Assembly: GCA_030248215.1 (NCBI GenBank)
Contig: JASANG010000777.1
Span: forward strand, 62,001 to 126,000
Reading direction: 5' to 3'
Source of the DNA: Enoplolaimus lenunculus
Lineage: Eukaryota; Nematoda; Enoplea; Enoplida; Thoracostomopsidae
Length of the DNA: 64,000 bases
The translations under genes and the position numbers were made by a program. Shown here piece by piece: positions 11,505 through 22,379 of this stretch. Every line of letters starts with the position of its first letter. Position 1 is the first letter of the stretch. The notes below the pieces were generated by a model. That model did not search any database and was not told the DNA's origin. It was given only the letters and a program-made list of their open reading frames with translations.

Positions 11505-13345
11505 CATATGATTTTGGAAAGTTAGGATTCTACCGAGAAATTGAGATCGGGAAATTATGATTTTGGGAAATTGGGATTCTGCCGGGAGTGCGATTTTCGG
11601 CGCAACCTTTTTCGCTCGTGATTTTGGTAAATTGAGACATTGCCCGAGAAATTTGAAGTTTTGGAAATTGGGATATATATTACCCGTGAAATTGGGATTT
11701 TGCGAAATTGGTATATTACCCAGGAAATTTGGAATTTTGGGAAATGGGATATATATTACCCGGGAAATTGGAATTTTGGAAAATTTGAATATTACCCGGA
11801 AATTGAGATTTTGGAAAATTAGTATATTATCAAGCAAGTTAAGATTTTGGGAACTTCGGATATTATCAGGCAAGTTTTGGAAAATTAGGATTCTGCCGGG
11901 AAATTGCGATCGGGAAATTATGATTTTGGGATATTAGGATTCTGCCGGGAAATTGGGATTTCGAGCGCAACCTTTTTCGCTTGAGATTTTGGAAAATTGG
12001 GATATTACCCTGTAAATTGGGATTTTGCCAATGCCGTGGAATTGCTATTTTCGGCGCAACCTTTTTCGCTCGAGATTTTGGGCAATTGGGATATATATTA
12101 CCCGTGAAATTGGGATTTTGGGAAATTGGTATATTAACCAGGAAATTGGGATTTTGGGAAATTCGGATTGCCGGGAAATTGCGATTTTTGGCGCAACCTT
12201 TTTCGCTCGGGATTTTCGGAAATTGGGATATATATTACCCGGGAAATTGGGATATTGAGATATTCAAATATTACCCGGGAAACTGGGATTTTGGAAAATT
12301 AGTATATTATAAGGCAAGTTGGGATTTTTGGAAATTCGGATATTATCATGCAAGTTTTGGAAAATTAGGATTCTGCCGGGAAATTGCGATCGGGAAATTA
12401 TGATTTTGGGATATTAGGATTCTGCTGGGAAATTGCGATTTCTAGTGCAACCTTTTTCGCTTGGGATTTCGGAAAATTGGGATATTACCCTGTAAATTGG
12501 GATTTTGCCAACGCCGTGGAATTGCTATTTTCGGCGCAACCTTTTTCGCTCGAGATTTTGGGACATTGGGATATATTACCTGTGAAATTGGGCTTTTGGG
12601 AAATTCGGATTGCCGGGAAATTGCGATTTTCGGCGCAACCTTTTTCGCTCGGGATTTTCGGAAATTGGGATATATATTAACCGGGAAATTGGGATATTGG
12701 GATATTCAAATATTACCCTGGAAATTGGGATATTCAAATATTACCCGGGAAATTGGAATTTTGGAAAATTAGTATATTATCAGTCAAGTTGGGATTTTTG
12801 GAAATTCGGATATTATCAGGCAAGTTTTGGAAAATTAGGATTCTGCCTGGAAATTGCAATTTCGGGCGCAACCTTTGTCGCTTAAGATTTTGGGAAATTG
12901 GGAGATTACCCGAGAAATGGGGATTTTGCCGACGCCGGGAAATTGCTATTTCGGCGCAACCTTTTTCGCTCGTGATTTTGGTAAATTGAGACATTGCCCG
13001 AGAAATTGGGAGTTTGGGGAATTCGGATGTTATACCCGGGAAATTTCGATTTTTGGAAATTAGGATTCTGCCGGGAAATTGCAATTTTGGGCGCAACCTT
13101 TTTCGCTCGGGATTTTTAGAAATTGGGATTGAACGAAATCGAGATATTACCCAGGAAATGGAGATATTGGGAAATTGGTGTATTACACGGGAAATTAGAA
13201 TTTCGGGAAATTAATATTCTGACGGGAAATTCCGATTTTCGACGCCCTTTTTCGCTCGGTATTTTGGGAAATTGGATTTTGGAATATAGGTATGTTATCC
13301 GGGAAATTGGGATTTTGGTAAATTGAGCGTATTACACGGGAAAAG
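11505..13345. repeat. degenerate AAATTGGGAT satellite array with GCGCAACCTTTTTCGCTC box
   Basis: About 1.8 kb of variable units of roughly 25-30 bp around GGGAAATTGGGATATTACCCG, with GATTTTGGGAAATT and ATTATCAGGCAAGTT variants. A box reading GGCGCAACCTTTTTCGCTCG recurs about ten times (for example near 11602, 11965, 12052, 12192, 12447, 12536, 12635, 12868, 12955, 13097). A higher-order repeat of 480 bp is visible: 11878-12085 and 12358-12565 are nearly identical. Open frames within it are by-products of the repeat. Confidence 0.9.
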
Positions 13346-13529
13346 TTAAGGCACGACTATTAAAGCCCAAGTACCAATATCATACAAGTAATATCTGTAA
13401 CTGCCGAACTTATTCAAGCTACTGTGCCGAAAGTTCCTTTGTTTACGTGCTGTCCGCACGTCCACTATAATAACTTATCCTGGTATTCCACTAAGTCACT
13501 AGCTCACACCGTACAACACAAATGCAAAG

Positions 13530-13730
13530 TGTAGTGTGGCAAACGCCCCAAAAATCTCCGCAAAATCCCCAAATAACCGTACAAGATTCCCCAAGAACAC
13601 CAGATAACCAGCCGAAACCAGCCCCGTTGGAATCGACTAACCCCAGGAACTCCAAATATAACCCCAAGAATCCCCTTAGCACATTCCCCAGAATCCCCTG
13701 TAAAAGCCCTGGTACTGCCCGTAGGTTCCG
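13530..13730. repeat. CCCCAA-rich low-complexity tract
   Basis: The stretch is built from loosely repeated ACCCCAAGAA / TCCCCAAAT words. It is open on the plus strand for 84 codons but shows no domain or splice context, so I treat it as low-complexity DNA. Confidence 0.5.
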
Positions 13731-15278
13731 CGCTTGCGCTCCGATTACTGCAACTCTATATGCCGGTGCATCTTAGGCTCACATTGAGCTACCGTGACTA
13801 TTATTCCAAGTAGATCCTTTAAGTGAAAGTCTCCAGGTAAGTCTATACAAATCAACTAACTCCAATAAGCAATAATAAACTCAAAAGCCACTCAAGAAGT
13901 TGCATGAAAATAAAAGCCGAATTTCATAGATTGCAATGCATGTTTTGGGTGTCCCGGGAGTCTCAGACACCCTAAGGACACCTGAACCGAACATTTCAAT
14001 GATACATACAACAATAACAACAACATGTCTCCCCAAAATCTTTAGCTATGCCCTTTTGGCCCATTAAGCCTGACAACAAACTATCAAATGGCCACGCAGG
14101 GCCCCTGATACATTTACCTTGCGGACGCAGCCACCACGCATAAATTATACAAATTTTGCGCCGTTTAGCAACGCCTAAGCCTGGGAACTCCGTTAAGGTG
14201 TGGTTTAGGATTTGGTTTTAGATTTTGTTTTAGTTTTGAGTTTCAAATGTATTTAAGAGTGGCACTGCCGCCTACAAGACCAAAGTCTAAGTCGGACTTT
14301 GAATCTAAAACTCAGCCGAAGCCGATTCTGATTTCCCCAAGATATTTAAATTTCACAAGAAAAGTTGGGATATTACCCGTGATATTGTTATTTTGGGAAC
14401 TTGGGATATTACCCGAGATATATATTGCTATTTTGGGAAATTCGGATAGTACCCGGGTAATTAGGAGGGAATTGTTCTATACATGGGCCCACCGTGGTAT
14501 GATTGAATTAAACTTGAGACGAAATTTCGTTAAGCGTGCTCAAGTTTGTTTCCCTAATCAAATATAATAATTTACAAATCTTTGGTACTCGAATTATTTG
14601 CCAAATGTCGTTAAAACAGAATTAATGCGTTTATTCCATCTTAAGTTAGAGGCATTTGTCCTTGTGGCGTTGTTGTTTCAGATATTTTAAATTCAAATAT
14701 TTACGCACTGTGACACGGTTATGAAGGTCAGTCAATAATACCAAACAGGTAAATATAAACTATTTTTCAAAAAATTTCAAATTCCCAAAACAAAATAGAA
14801 AAATCGTTTCACTTTTCAATATTCGCTTTTGTTTTCACTGCTTCGAGGCATTTAAAATTTGTCGCTTCGCTTTCGCAAATTCTTGGATGAAAACAATGTT
14901 TACTCAAAAATCGAAGGGCGGTGATATTGATATAATAGGCTTTTCGAAAATACTGTAGAAATTTAAAACTAGCACCGTTATTCAGCGTTTGGTTTAAAGT
15001 TGTTAAGAAAGTTTCGTTTGCTCCGCTACGCTCGCAAACGCTGCACTTGATATTGTACGTCCCTTCTTGTGAAATGCAATTTAACAGCTTTACACTGTGA
15101 GCGAAAAGCTTGCGTGTGACACTATAAGGTCATTGAAAATTCAACGAATTCAAAATGAAAAATTGTAAAATTAACAAAAGTGAATTTTTGGCCTTGAATA
15201 GTTGTTTTGCAGTTATTTTTGCAAAAAATTTTCCGTTTCCTTTTTCTGTGATTCGGCGTGGCTTTGTTGTTGCGCGCA
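13731..15278. other. non-coding stretch upstream of collagen A
   Basis: No gene is recognised here. At 14340-14475 there are a few outlying AAATTGGGATATTACCCG satellite units. At 14178-14190 there is a short AACGCCTAAGCCTGG telomere-like match. At 14870-15050 two CGCTTCGCTTTCGC / CCGCTACGCTCGC motifs occur. Confidence 0.5.
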
Positions 15279-15286
15279 TATAAAAA
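15279..15286 (+). promoter_or_regulatory. candidate TATA box of collagen A
   Basis: TATAAAAA follows GCGCGCA about 430 bp upstream of the collagen A start codon. This is the only good TATA match in the near upstream region, but the distance implies a long leader, so the assignment is tentative. Confidence 0.35.
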
Positions 15287-15715
15287 TGCTAGTTTCACGG
15301 TACAATATTCATTTTTGAGAATTTTGATTTTGTTGCAAATTTTGTGATAAATTTAGAACATATTAAATTTTAGAAATAGCATTAGTTTTAAAGTGAATTA
15401 GTTTTTGCTAATTTAGCTAAGTATTAAAAGATAAGTCAAATCTGATTAAGTTAGTTATTCACTCTTTACGGTTTTTGCTGTTGTGTCAATTAATGTTCGA
15501 ATATACAGAAAAAGCTTGAGAAGAAACAATTATGCAAACTCGCCAAACCCCCCCGAAAAACCCCCAAAAAAACCACCCAAAAAAAAAAAACCCTGTTTTA
15601 TATTTTTTCAAATTTTAACTTTTTTAAACCAATTTTGTACCCGAATATATTTTCAGAAAAAACAATAGAAAAACAATAATTTTAAAAAGAAACCAAAAAA
15701 TAATAGAAAAAACAA

Positions 15716-18700
15716 ATGGATGAAATTGAACGCGAAAAAATCACACTCGAAGATGTTCAGGCAATGAAACGATCCGCTTTTATTGCAGTTGCATTTAGTA
15801 CAATTGCAACGTTTGCATGCATTATTTGCGTTCCTGCGCTGTACAGCCAAGTTCAACAAATACATAGCAGACTTGAAACTGAAATTGATCTATGCTTGGT
15901 ATGTGGTATATAAGCCTTTGGCCCATGCCACCTTTCGCTGCAAAAAAATGGGGAGTCAAATTGACTTTCTCCGAACAGGCTTATCGGGACTACACAAGTT
16001 GAGCCACAATTCGATTCACTGAGTCGCACGTTTGACTCTGACGGAGTCGACTTTGACTCAGTTTGTGTAGTCCCGAAAAGCCTATTTCGAACAGAGTCAA
16101 TTTGACTACCATTTTTGCAGTGTAGATTCGTCCCGTGTTCTGGTACGACTGCAGTAGAGTTGGATTTGATTTAGACTATTTTTCTCAGGCTCAGGCTTTA
16201 GGCTTAGGCTTAACACATTTTACGCTTAGTTTTAGGAATATAATAACCTGGAGTGACGCCCCTAAAAAGTAACATTGGCCTAAGCTGAAATCTAACATAT
16301 CAACCTTAATCGAAGATATACGATTTTGTTCGAGGTCTGCCCTATGCACAGGAGGCTTTGATACTCAACAGGGCAAATGAGGGGTTTACCGGTGATATAT
16401 TGAATTTGAAAATCTTCATTCAATATGAAAATGTAAAAAATCTTACGACGCAGCGGAGCTGTCAGCTGGCTCAGCGACAAAACAGTACGGTAGCGCAATC
16501 TGCGCTAGTTATACTTATAGAATTTATTTTTTCAAAACATTAAGTAAATTTTGAAATCAATTACACTTCGAGTATTTTAATTTTAATCTTAACTTTTTAG
16601 ACTCGGTCTAAAGATTTGTCGTCGGAAATTGATGCACAGAATCAACTGGAAAGTGTTCAACAGCGCAGATTTCAACGATCTCATGGATACAGTATGTTTC
16701 TTGAAAGTTTAGACACTGGTTCACCGACTATTCATCTCGTTTTTTGGAGACATTTTTACTGGATCTGGTCTTATCGGCATCGGGAACAAAACTTGAACCG
16801 AAATTAGCAGTGGCTTTGAAAATGTTTCCGAAATCTCCTAGTTGTTGCGATAGATTTATACAAGCAACATCTTTCAAAGTTGAATGAAACAAAATTGCAA
16901 TATTTGCATTATTCATGGTCTATTTTCATTTCAAATTTCTAAGCCTTGCGGTATGGTGTACAAGTAAAGTACTTATCGGTATCCAAATATCATATCAGTA
17001 TATCTGTATATTGTACCATCGCCTCAACTGTTTCAGACCAATATTACTCAGCCCCGACCGCGTACTATCAAGAAACAGTAGCACCTGCAACGTATTATCA
17101 AGCAAACACATGTAAGTTATGTCCGTAGCCAGGGATCACCTTTTATTGGGGGCTAAACATTTTTAGGAGGGCCATACAAGGGTTTATATGACTTACAAGT
17201 AAGGCTGAAAATTTTCTCGGTGGGATCAATATTTTTTAGAGGGTTCGAGTAAGTTTCGCTTAGTATTCTTAAATTTTCTGTAGCGCCTGTCATCAATTGG
17301 ATATATTTATAATTTTCAAAATGTCGCCTGCTACTGTTATACATAAAAAACTTTGAAAAATATTTCTGTTAATGACTAAATTTTGAACTAAAATACAAAA
17401 TTACTCTTCCATTCATTATTATATGGCTTGCTTCATATCTAAATTTTGGCTATGCATATGTTGCAATGAATCTACGACAACTCATCTCTCGTCAACTTGT
17501 CAACCGACAACTGCCTAAGTCTTTTAAATCTAAGGGTTGCGCTATGCTTGACGTCCGGCGCAGTCATCACCGTGCGTCAATCGTACGGCGCCGTCCGTCA
17601 CCATACATTATCGTACGTGAGCCATTTGCGTACGATATCGTACGGATGACGGAAGCCCGCACGTCAACAAAAGTATAGCGCACCCGTAATCCTAAACGTA
17701 GTTCAAAGAATACTACGGCAATTCGTCGACCATCAATTTGTTGCTCAACAGTGTCTTAAAACCTATAAAATATCTAAGCATAATTCTTTGTGTAATCCTA
17801 CGCCTAAGCGTAAACCTAAGCATAATGATGGATGACGAATTGTCGACAGGATGAAATTTGTATAACAAGTTGTCGGTTGATCAGTTACCGGGCGCCGAAT
17901 TGTTGTGATACCAGTTCTAAGCCTAAGCCTATGTCGATCGGCTAACGAAATATCAGTCAAGAATTGGCTGGGAAACGAAACGTCGTGGATGATGCCGCAA
18001 TAGCTACAAGCTTGCGATATACGCTGCGCTTAAGTAATATCTTGAAGTTTAACATCTGTTTATTATAAGGAAATTTTTTAATTTTTTTAAAGACAAATTT
18101 ATTTCAATGCCGATTGGACAAATTTGGATAATTTTTGATGCTGCAGAATTTCAGCGAATGAAGACATTCCGTTCTTGTATATAGTTGAAATTCATGTTTT
18201 GGTCCATTTTGTATGGCCGCTACGAGTACCACAGTTGAGCTGGAGGAAGGGCCGAGTGGTAGTCATCCAATTAGATTCGACTTTGGTATTTTGGAAACTT
18301 CCACGACCAATCAAACCATTGAATTCATAGACCGTTACTAATAATTTTTAACGCATATGTAAGTTTCATGAAAAGTTTTAGTTAAAAAATTTCCCTAATT
18401 TAAAGTCGAAGTTTTACCTTAAAGTTTTTACATTTCAGGCTGTACGTGTCACCAAGGCCCGCCCGGACCAACTGGATACGCTGGAAATCCTGGCAAAGAT
18501 GGTATCGACGGGCGTCCGGGTCCTGATGGACCACAAGGTCGACCTGGTACGCTTTCTGCCCCTCGATCGCCTTGTCAGCCAGTATGCCCACGCGCTCGGG
18601 CAGGCCGTGCAGGTCCGCAGGGCACTAAAGGACCGGTTGGCCGGCCTGGACTCCCTGGCGCAGATGGCGGCTCACGGCCTGGTCTTCCAGGTCCTCCAGG

Positions 18701-19016
18701 TGCACCAGGCACTCCTGGTCTGCGAGGAAGTCCTGGCGAAAAGGGACCTGCGGGTCGTAAAGGCAGTACTATATCGCGGCCCGGTCAAGACGGACCTGCT
18801 GGTCAAAAGGGTCCGCGCGGTGAAGCTGGCATTCCTGGTGCTCCAGGGCATATTCAGGTTTCACCGCGTGGGCCTAGAGGTGAACCTGGAGATGATGGCC
18901 CTCCTGGTACTCCAGGACGTGACGGGGATGGAGGTCGTGATGGTGCTCGCGGATCACCTGGTCCGTTAGGGTCGTGCACGCATTGCCCGGCACCAAGGAC
19001 CGCTCCGGGATATTAA
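15716..19016 (+). CDS. nematode cuticle collagen A
   Basis: Four exons in phase: 15716-15898, 16601-16691, 17037-17111, 18439-19016; 308 residues. It is a structural protein of the extracellular cuticle, secreted by the hypodermis and assembled as trimers. Residues 1-61 form the cuticle-collagen N-terminal domain ([19 protein letters not shown], then a hydrophobic anchor to about residue 43). RFQR at 84-87 fits the family's subtilisin-type RxxR processing site. A Tyr-rich linker ([12 protein letters not shown]) leads to a CCTC cluster at 117-120. Gly-X-Y blocks start at 123 and are interrupted by a Pro/Cys segment ([10 protein letters not shown]). The tail is [13 protein letters not shown]. 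The start codon gives the full N-terminal domain. Exon order, phases and both Cys clusters match collagen B, so the two are paralogues. Confidence 0.95.
15936..16124. mobile_element. short MITE in collagen A intron 1
   Basis: About 60-bp inverted repeats (15936-15997 and 16063-16124) share AGTCAAATTGACT and CGGGACTACACAA, with outer ends close to CACTGCAAAAATGG. Internal GAGTCGAC/GACTC repeats make the whole 189-bp unit nearly self-complementary. CACTGCAAAAA termini occur in several DNA-transposon families, so the superfamily is left open. Confidence 0.75.
16181..16215. repeat. TTAGGC telomere-like cluster in collagen A intron 1
   Basis: Consecutive hexamers read CAGGCTCAGGCTTTAGGC followed by TTAGGC and TTAAC. 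This is one of the clearest interstitial telomere-like tracts in the window. Confidence 0.6.
17795..17935. repeat. GCCTAA telomere-like clusters in collagen A intron 3
   Basis: Two short clusters, CTACGCCTAAGCGTAAACC with TAAGCATAA (17798-17824) and TCTAAGCCTAAGCCTATG (17916-17933), are degenerate complements of the nematode telomere repeat. Confidence 0.55.
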
Positions 19017-20873
19017 ATCGTAAAGAATATAAAAATGGTGTATCGTTTGTTGTAAATAGTTGATTTGTTATATCAAAAATACGGTTTCTGTCGGTAAAAT
19101 AGATTTTCGGAAAAATGAATGTTTAAAAATTCAAAATTTGCAAATTTTTTAGTTGCTTAAACATAGAAATTAGTGAAAAATATTGCTATACAGAAATATT
19201 TGTTAGTTTTTTCTAGGTCTCAATGTAGATGTGTTCAGTTGAATTAAAGATCAAAAACTCCATTACCTAAGTTAAGTGAAAAAATACTGTTCTTGACTGA
19301 ATAACAATTTTTCTCTAATTTTCAATATATTAATGGTGTAACATCTGAATGAAAATGATATTTCTGTAACAATTAAAAGTTTGTCAACTTATCAGATTCC
19401 GGTCAGATGTTGCGGTTTATACAAATCTGCAAGGTATATACAAAAAATGCGTGACTTATGGTCAGGCAAATTTGAACTAAACTGCAACTTTATTTGCAAA
19501 GATTCATAATTTCACAGCGCGATATTATTTGTTCGTGATTGCTATTGTAATTTTTAATGCTAAGTTTAAAATAAAAGATGATGTCACGAGTTGCAATTCG
19601 GGAATTTTCAAGTTGCGCTATAGACTTTGGTAAACTCCGTTAACCATAGGAGTGGGCTTGGAAAGTGAACTACCAGGCGAATGTCCGTTGCGCCAGTTGG
19701 AATCTGGCTCACACAATAAAGTAGAAAAGCTCTTGATTTACGAACTATTGTTGTTGTAAGTGTTCAGTGGTGACCAGGTTTATACAAAAATGCCACAGTC
19801 GAGATTTAACACGAGTCGAACCCTGTCTGTTTCTGCAAAAGATGCGTTGACGAATTTGTAGGCAAAACGTTACAATGAATATTTCAAACAAACTTTCAGT
19901 CTCCAATATTTTTCTGAAGTGATCAGTGTTCGTTCACGTTATGAAAATACCAGGCATTCAGTTATTTTTATGGGCATATATTCGGTTGTAAATCAGTTAA
20001 AGATCAATCAATTTTTCAATACAGGTACGCTGCAATGCTCAATTTGGAAGCAGATTGCTAAATTCGTGTGTAAAATCTCATAAAATTTCCTTTTTATGCG
20101 CACTTTCTTTTATAAATTTTTCAAAAGCCTGGCAATTCCTTGCATAAGTATCTCATGCCATAAAACTAAAACATGTTTTAAAATTTTCCACTTAACTTTA
20201 CATATTGATTTTTTGTTTCCGCCTCTGGTTTTCAATCATTGAAACACGCTAGTGTTTTCAATATATGCTTCAAGCATCGAGAATGCACGCTTTTTGAAAG
20301 TTTTGCAGAATGTTCTGTGCAGGAAAGCAGAGCTGGAATGATGTAACTTACGTATAGAATATCCTAATTAGCCGGTTCGACACCATCAAATTGGACAGCT
20401 AAACGTCTCATTTAAGTTGTTATTAAAAGTTTGATTTTTGTAATTTTTCGAAAAAATTGTATTACAAATATGTAATTACCATAGCTAGTCGATATTATTG
20501 TGTGATCCTAATGACACCGTGCAATAGATTACGTGTCCCTGCGATGTTTGTTCTACTGAATTTGCTAACTTAGACAGTAATATTTTGTAATACCTCCCAT
20601 GGATTATAGTTTAGAACAGGCTGCTTTTTGGTGGATTGCAATGGAGCAAGTGTACACTTTAGACTTATATTTTGTTGAGGCTTAGGCGTACGCTTAGGAG
20701 TAGACTTAGCATAAAACCTCACCATATCCCATGTAAAAGAAAGAAACTAGGTAAAAGTGCCCCTAGAAGGGACAGATTGTGATATGTTTCGCTTGAAACA
20801 TGTAAAAGAGTTTAAACAAGGGTTAGTTAGACCATAGATTAGTAGGTAATGCTTATAATATTAGCTCCATAAC
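19017..20873. other. non-coding stretch after collagen A
   Basis: AT-rich with no credible open frame. A degenerate TTAGGC cluster sits at 20677-20705 (GAGGCTTAGGCGTACGCTTA). No AATAAA is obvious within 100 bp of the collagen A stop. Confidence 0.5.
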
Positions 20874-21546
20874 TTCTATGAAAATAGTTGTCATCTATAT
20901 CTTTGACGGCTGTCTTTCAGTGTTAACACGATTGCGGTAAGTGAAACAAGAAACATGGGCCCAACGAACTTTCATCTGTTAAGCTATAAATTGACACTAT
21001 GGGTTTTCAAGGCGTTCTAAAGTACAACTCTCAACATGCCTTTCGTATAACAGTCATTTGCTTTTTAAAAGTTATCTCAATTGAGCGCCAGCAGAACATA
21101 TTCTTTGAAATATTTAGCAACGTTTGAATTGTATTTTCTTGATGAATAGCTTAAATATGTCGCGGCACAGAACACAATTTGGAAAAGTTTCTCGACTTCA
21201 CATCACCAAATTGTCATGGTAAGGATAGCTAAAATAGTTGAGCACGTATGTGAGACATTTTTTATTCGATAATCAATAGACGCAATTTGTAATCTTGCAA
21301 TATTCAAATATTTACTAATCAAGTTTTAGAAACATAATATTTTAAAACTCAAAAAATATCCTCTTCCAATGAAGAATGGTAGATTAGATCACTTATAAAC
21401 TGAACATTGTAAAACCCAACCAACGCTAAAATTAAGCTGATATGTGATGTCCGCTGGGCCCATATGTTTCTTGTTTCACTGACCGCAAGCGTGTTAACAC
21501 TGAAAGACAGCCGTCAAAGATATAGATGACAACTATTTTCATAGAA
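20874..21546. mobile_element. foldback element between the convergent collagens
   Basis: The left arm 20874-20965 is the near-exact reverse complement of 21455-21546 (shared words GTTGTCATCTATATCTTTG, CTGTCTTTCAGTGTTAACAC, GAAACAAGAAACAT). The spacer is about 489 bp and weaker symmetry extends inward. There is no coding capacity. It is unrelated in sequence to the foldback at 8058-8955. Confidence 0.82.
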
Positions 21547-22236
21547 TAAACCTTTAAACTTTGAACTTAATTTCTCTTCTGTCCGATATAATTATTTATT
21601 TACTTTTCAATTAACTGGTTGAGTTGAAGCAGGCAACAAATTATATAGCGTTGAGTACTTATTGTACACAATACTCTTTGACAATAATAGTATTTAGGAT
21701 TTATTACAATTATGGCAATTTAAATAATGCAAAACAAAACACAGTATTAACATATCTAGTAATGAAATTTAGAATCCGGGACCATGTTCTCAAATGTGTA
21801 TAGCAACTATCCTCAGTTAGTAATAGGTTTTCATACTCGCTAATTACACTTGTTAAACTCAAAATTGGTACAAGAGTACAGCAATTCATATACGAAAAAT
21901 GCGCTGAATCTTAAGCCTCAACATACACTGGTTCGAAAATTGTGTTTTATTTTTTTCTGTGGGTTACGTTATCCTGTGTTGATCTTTCAAACTAATAGAT
22001 AGCATGGACGAAACAGACACAAATGAGCAGCATTGGTAATCTATAATCAGGTATATATTGGACTTCCTTGAATTAACCCCAGGTAATTGCAATATTTTTA
22101 TACAAGGAAAATAGAACGACAAAATGTTGCAGTTGCGTGCGCTTGCACACAGTAGTTAAACGACGTTTGATTGGCAGTGTCTGTTCACTACTGACTCATG
22201 TCACTTTTAAACGGCAACACATTATAGTTCAACAAT

Positions 22237-22268
22237 ATTCCTAAGCCTAAGCTGAAGCCTAAACGAAA
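22237..22268. repeat. GCCTAA telomere-like cluster
   Basis: CCTAAGCCTAAGCTGAAGCC followed by TAAACG lies about 110 bp beyond the collagen B stop codon. Confidence 0.5.
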
Positions 22269-22355
22269 ATATTTTTGTCTAAAACCATGATTTGTTCGAT
22301 TATTTGTCATGATAAAAAATGAGACGCCCCTAAAAGTCTAACATGAGTCATACCA

Positions 22356-22361
22356 TTTATT
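22356..22361 (-). terminator. polyadenylation signal of collagen B
   Basis: AATAAA on the minus strand lies 18 bp downstream of the collagen B stop codon (22380-22382). This is a short 3' UTR, as often seen for cuticle collagen genes. Confidence 0.6.
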
Positions 22362-22379
22362 GTCTGACTACAAAACTGT

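Noticed and set aside
11424-13326. Many open frames of 60-150 codons
   Set aside because: All lie inside the AAATTGGGAT satellite, in every frame and on both strands, with repeat-derived peptides.
18499-18969. A 156-codon plus-strand frame inside collagen A exon 4
   Set aside because: It is the wrong frame of the Gly-X-Y exon; the collagen frame is established by exons 1-3 and the Gly periodicity.
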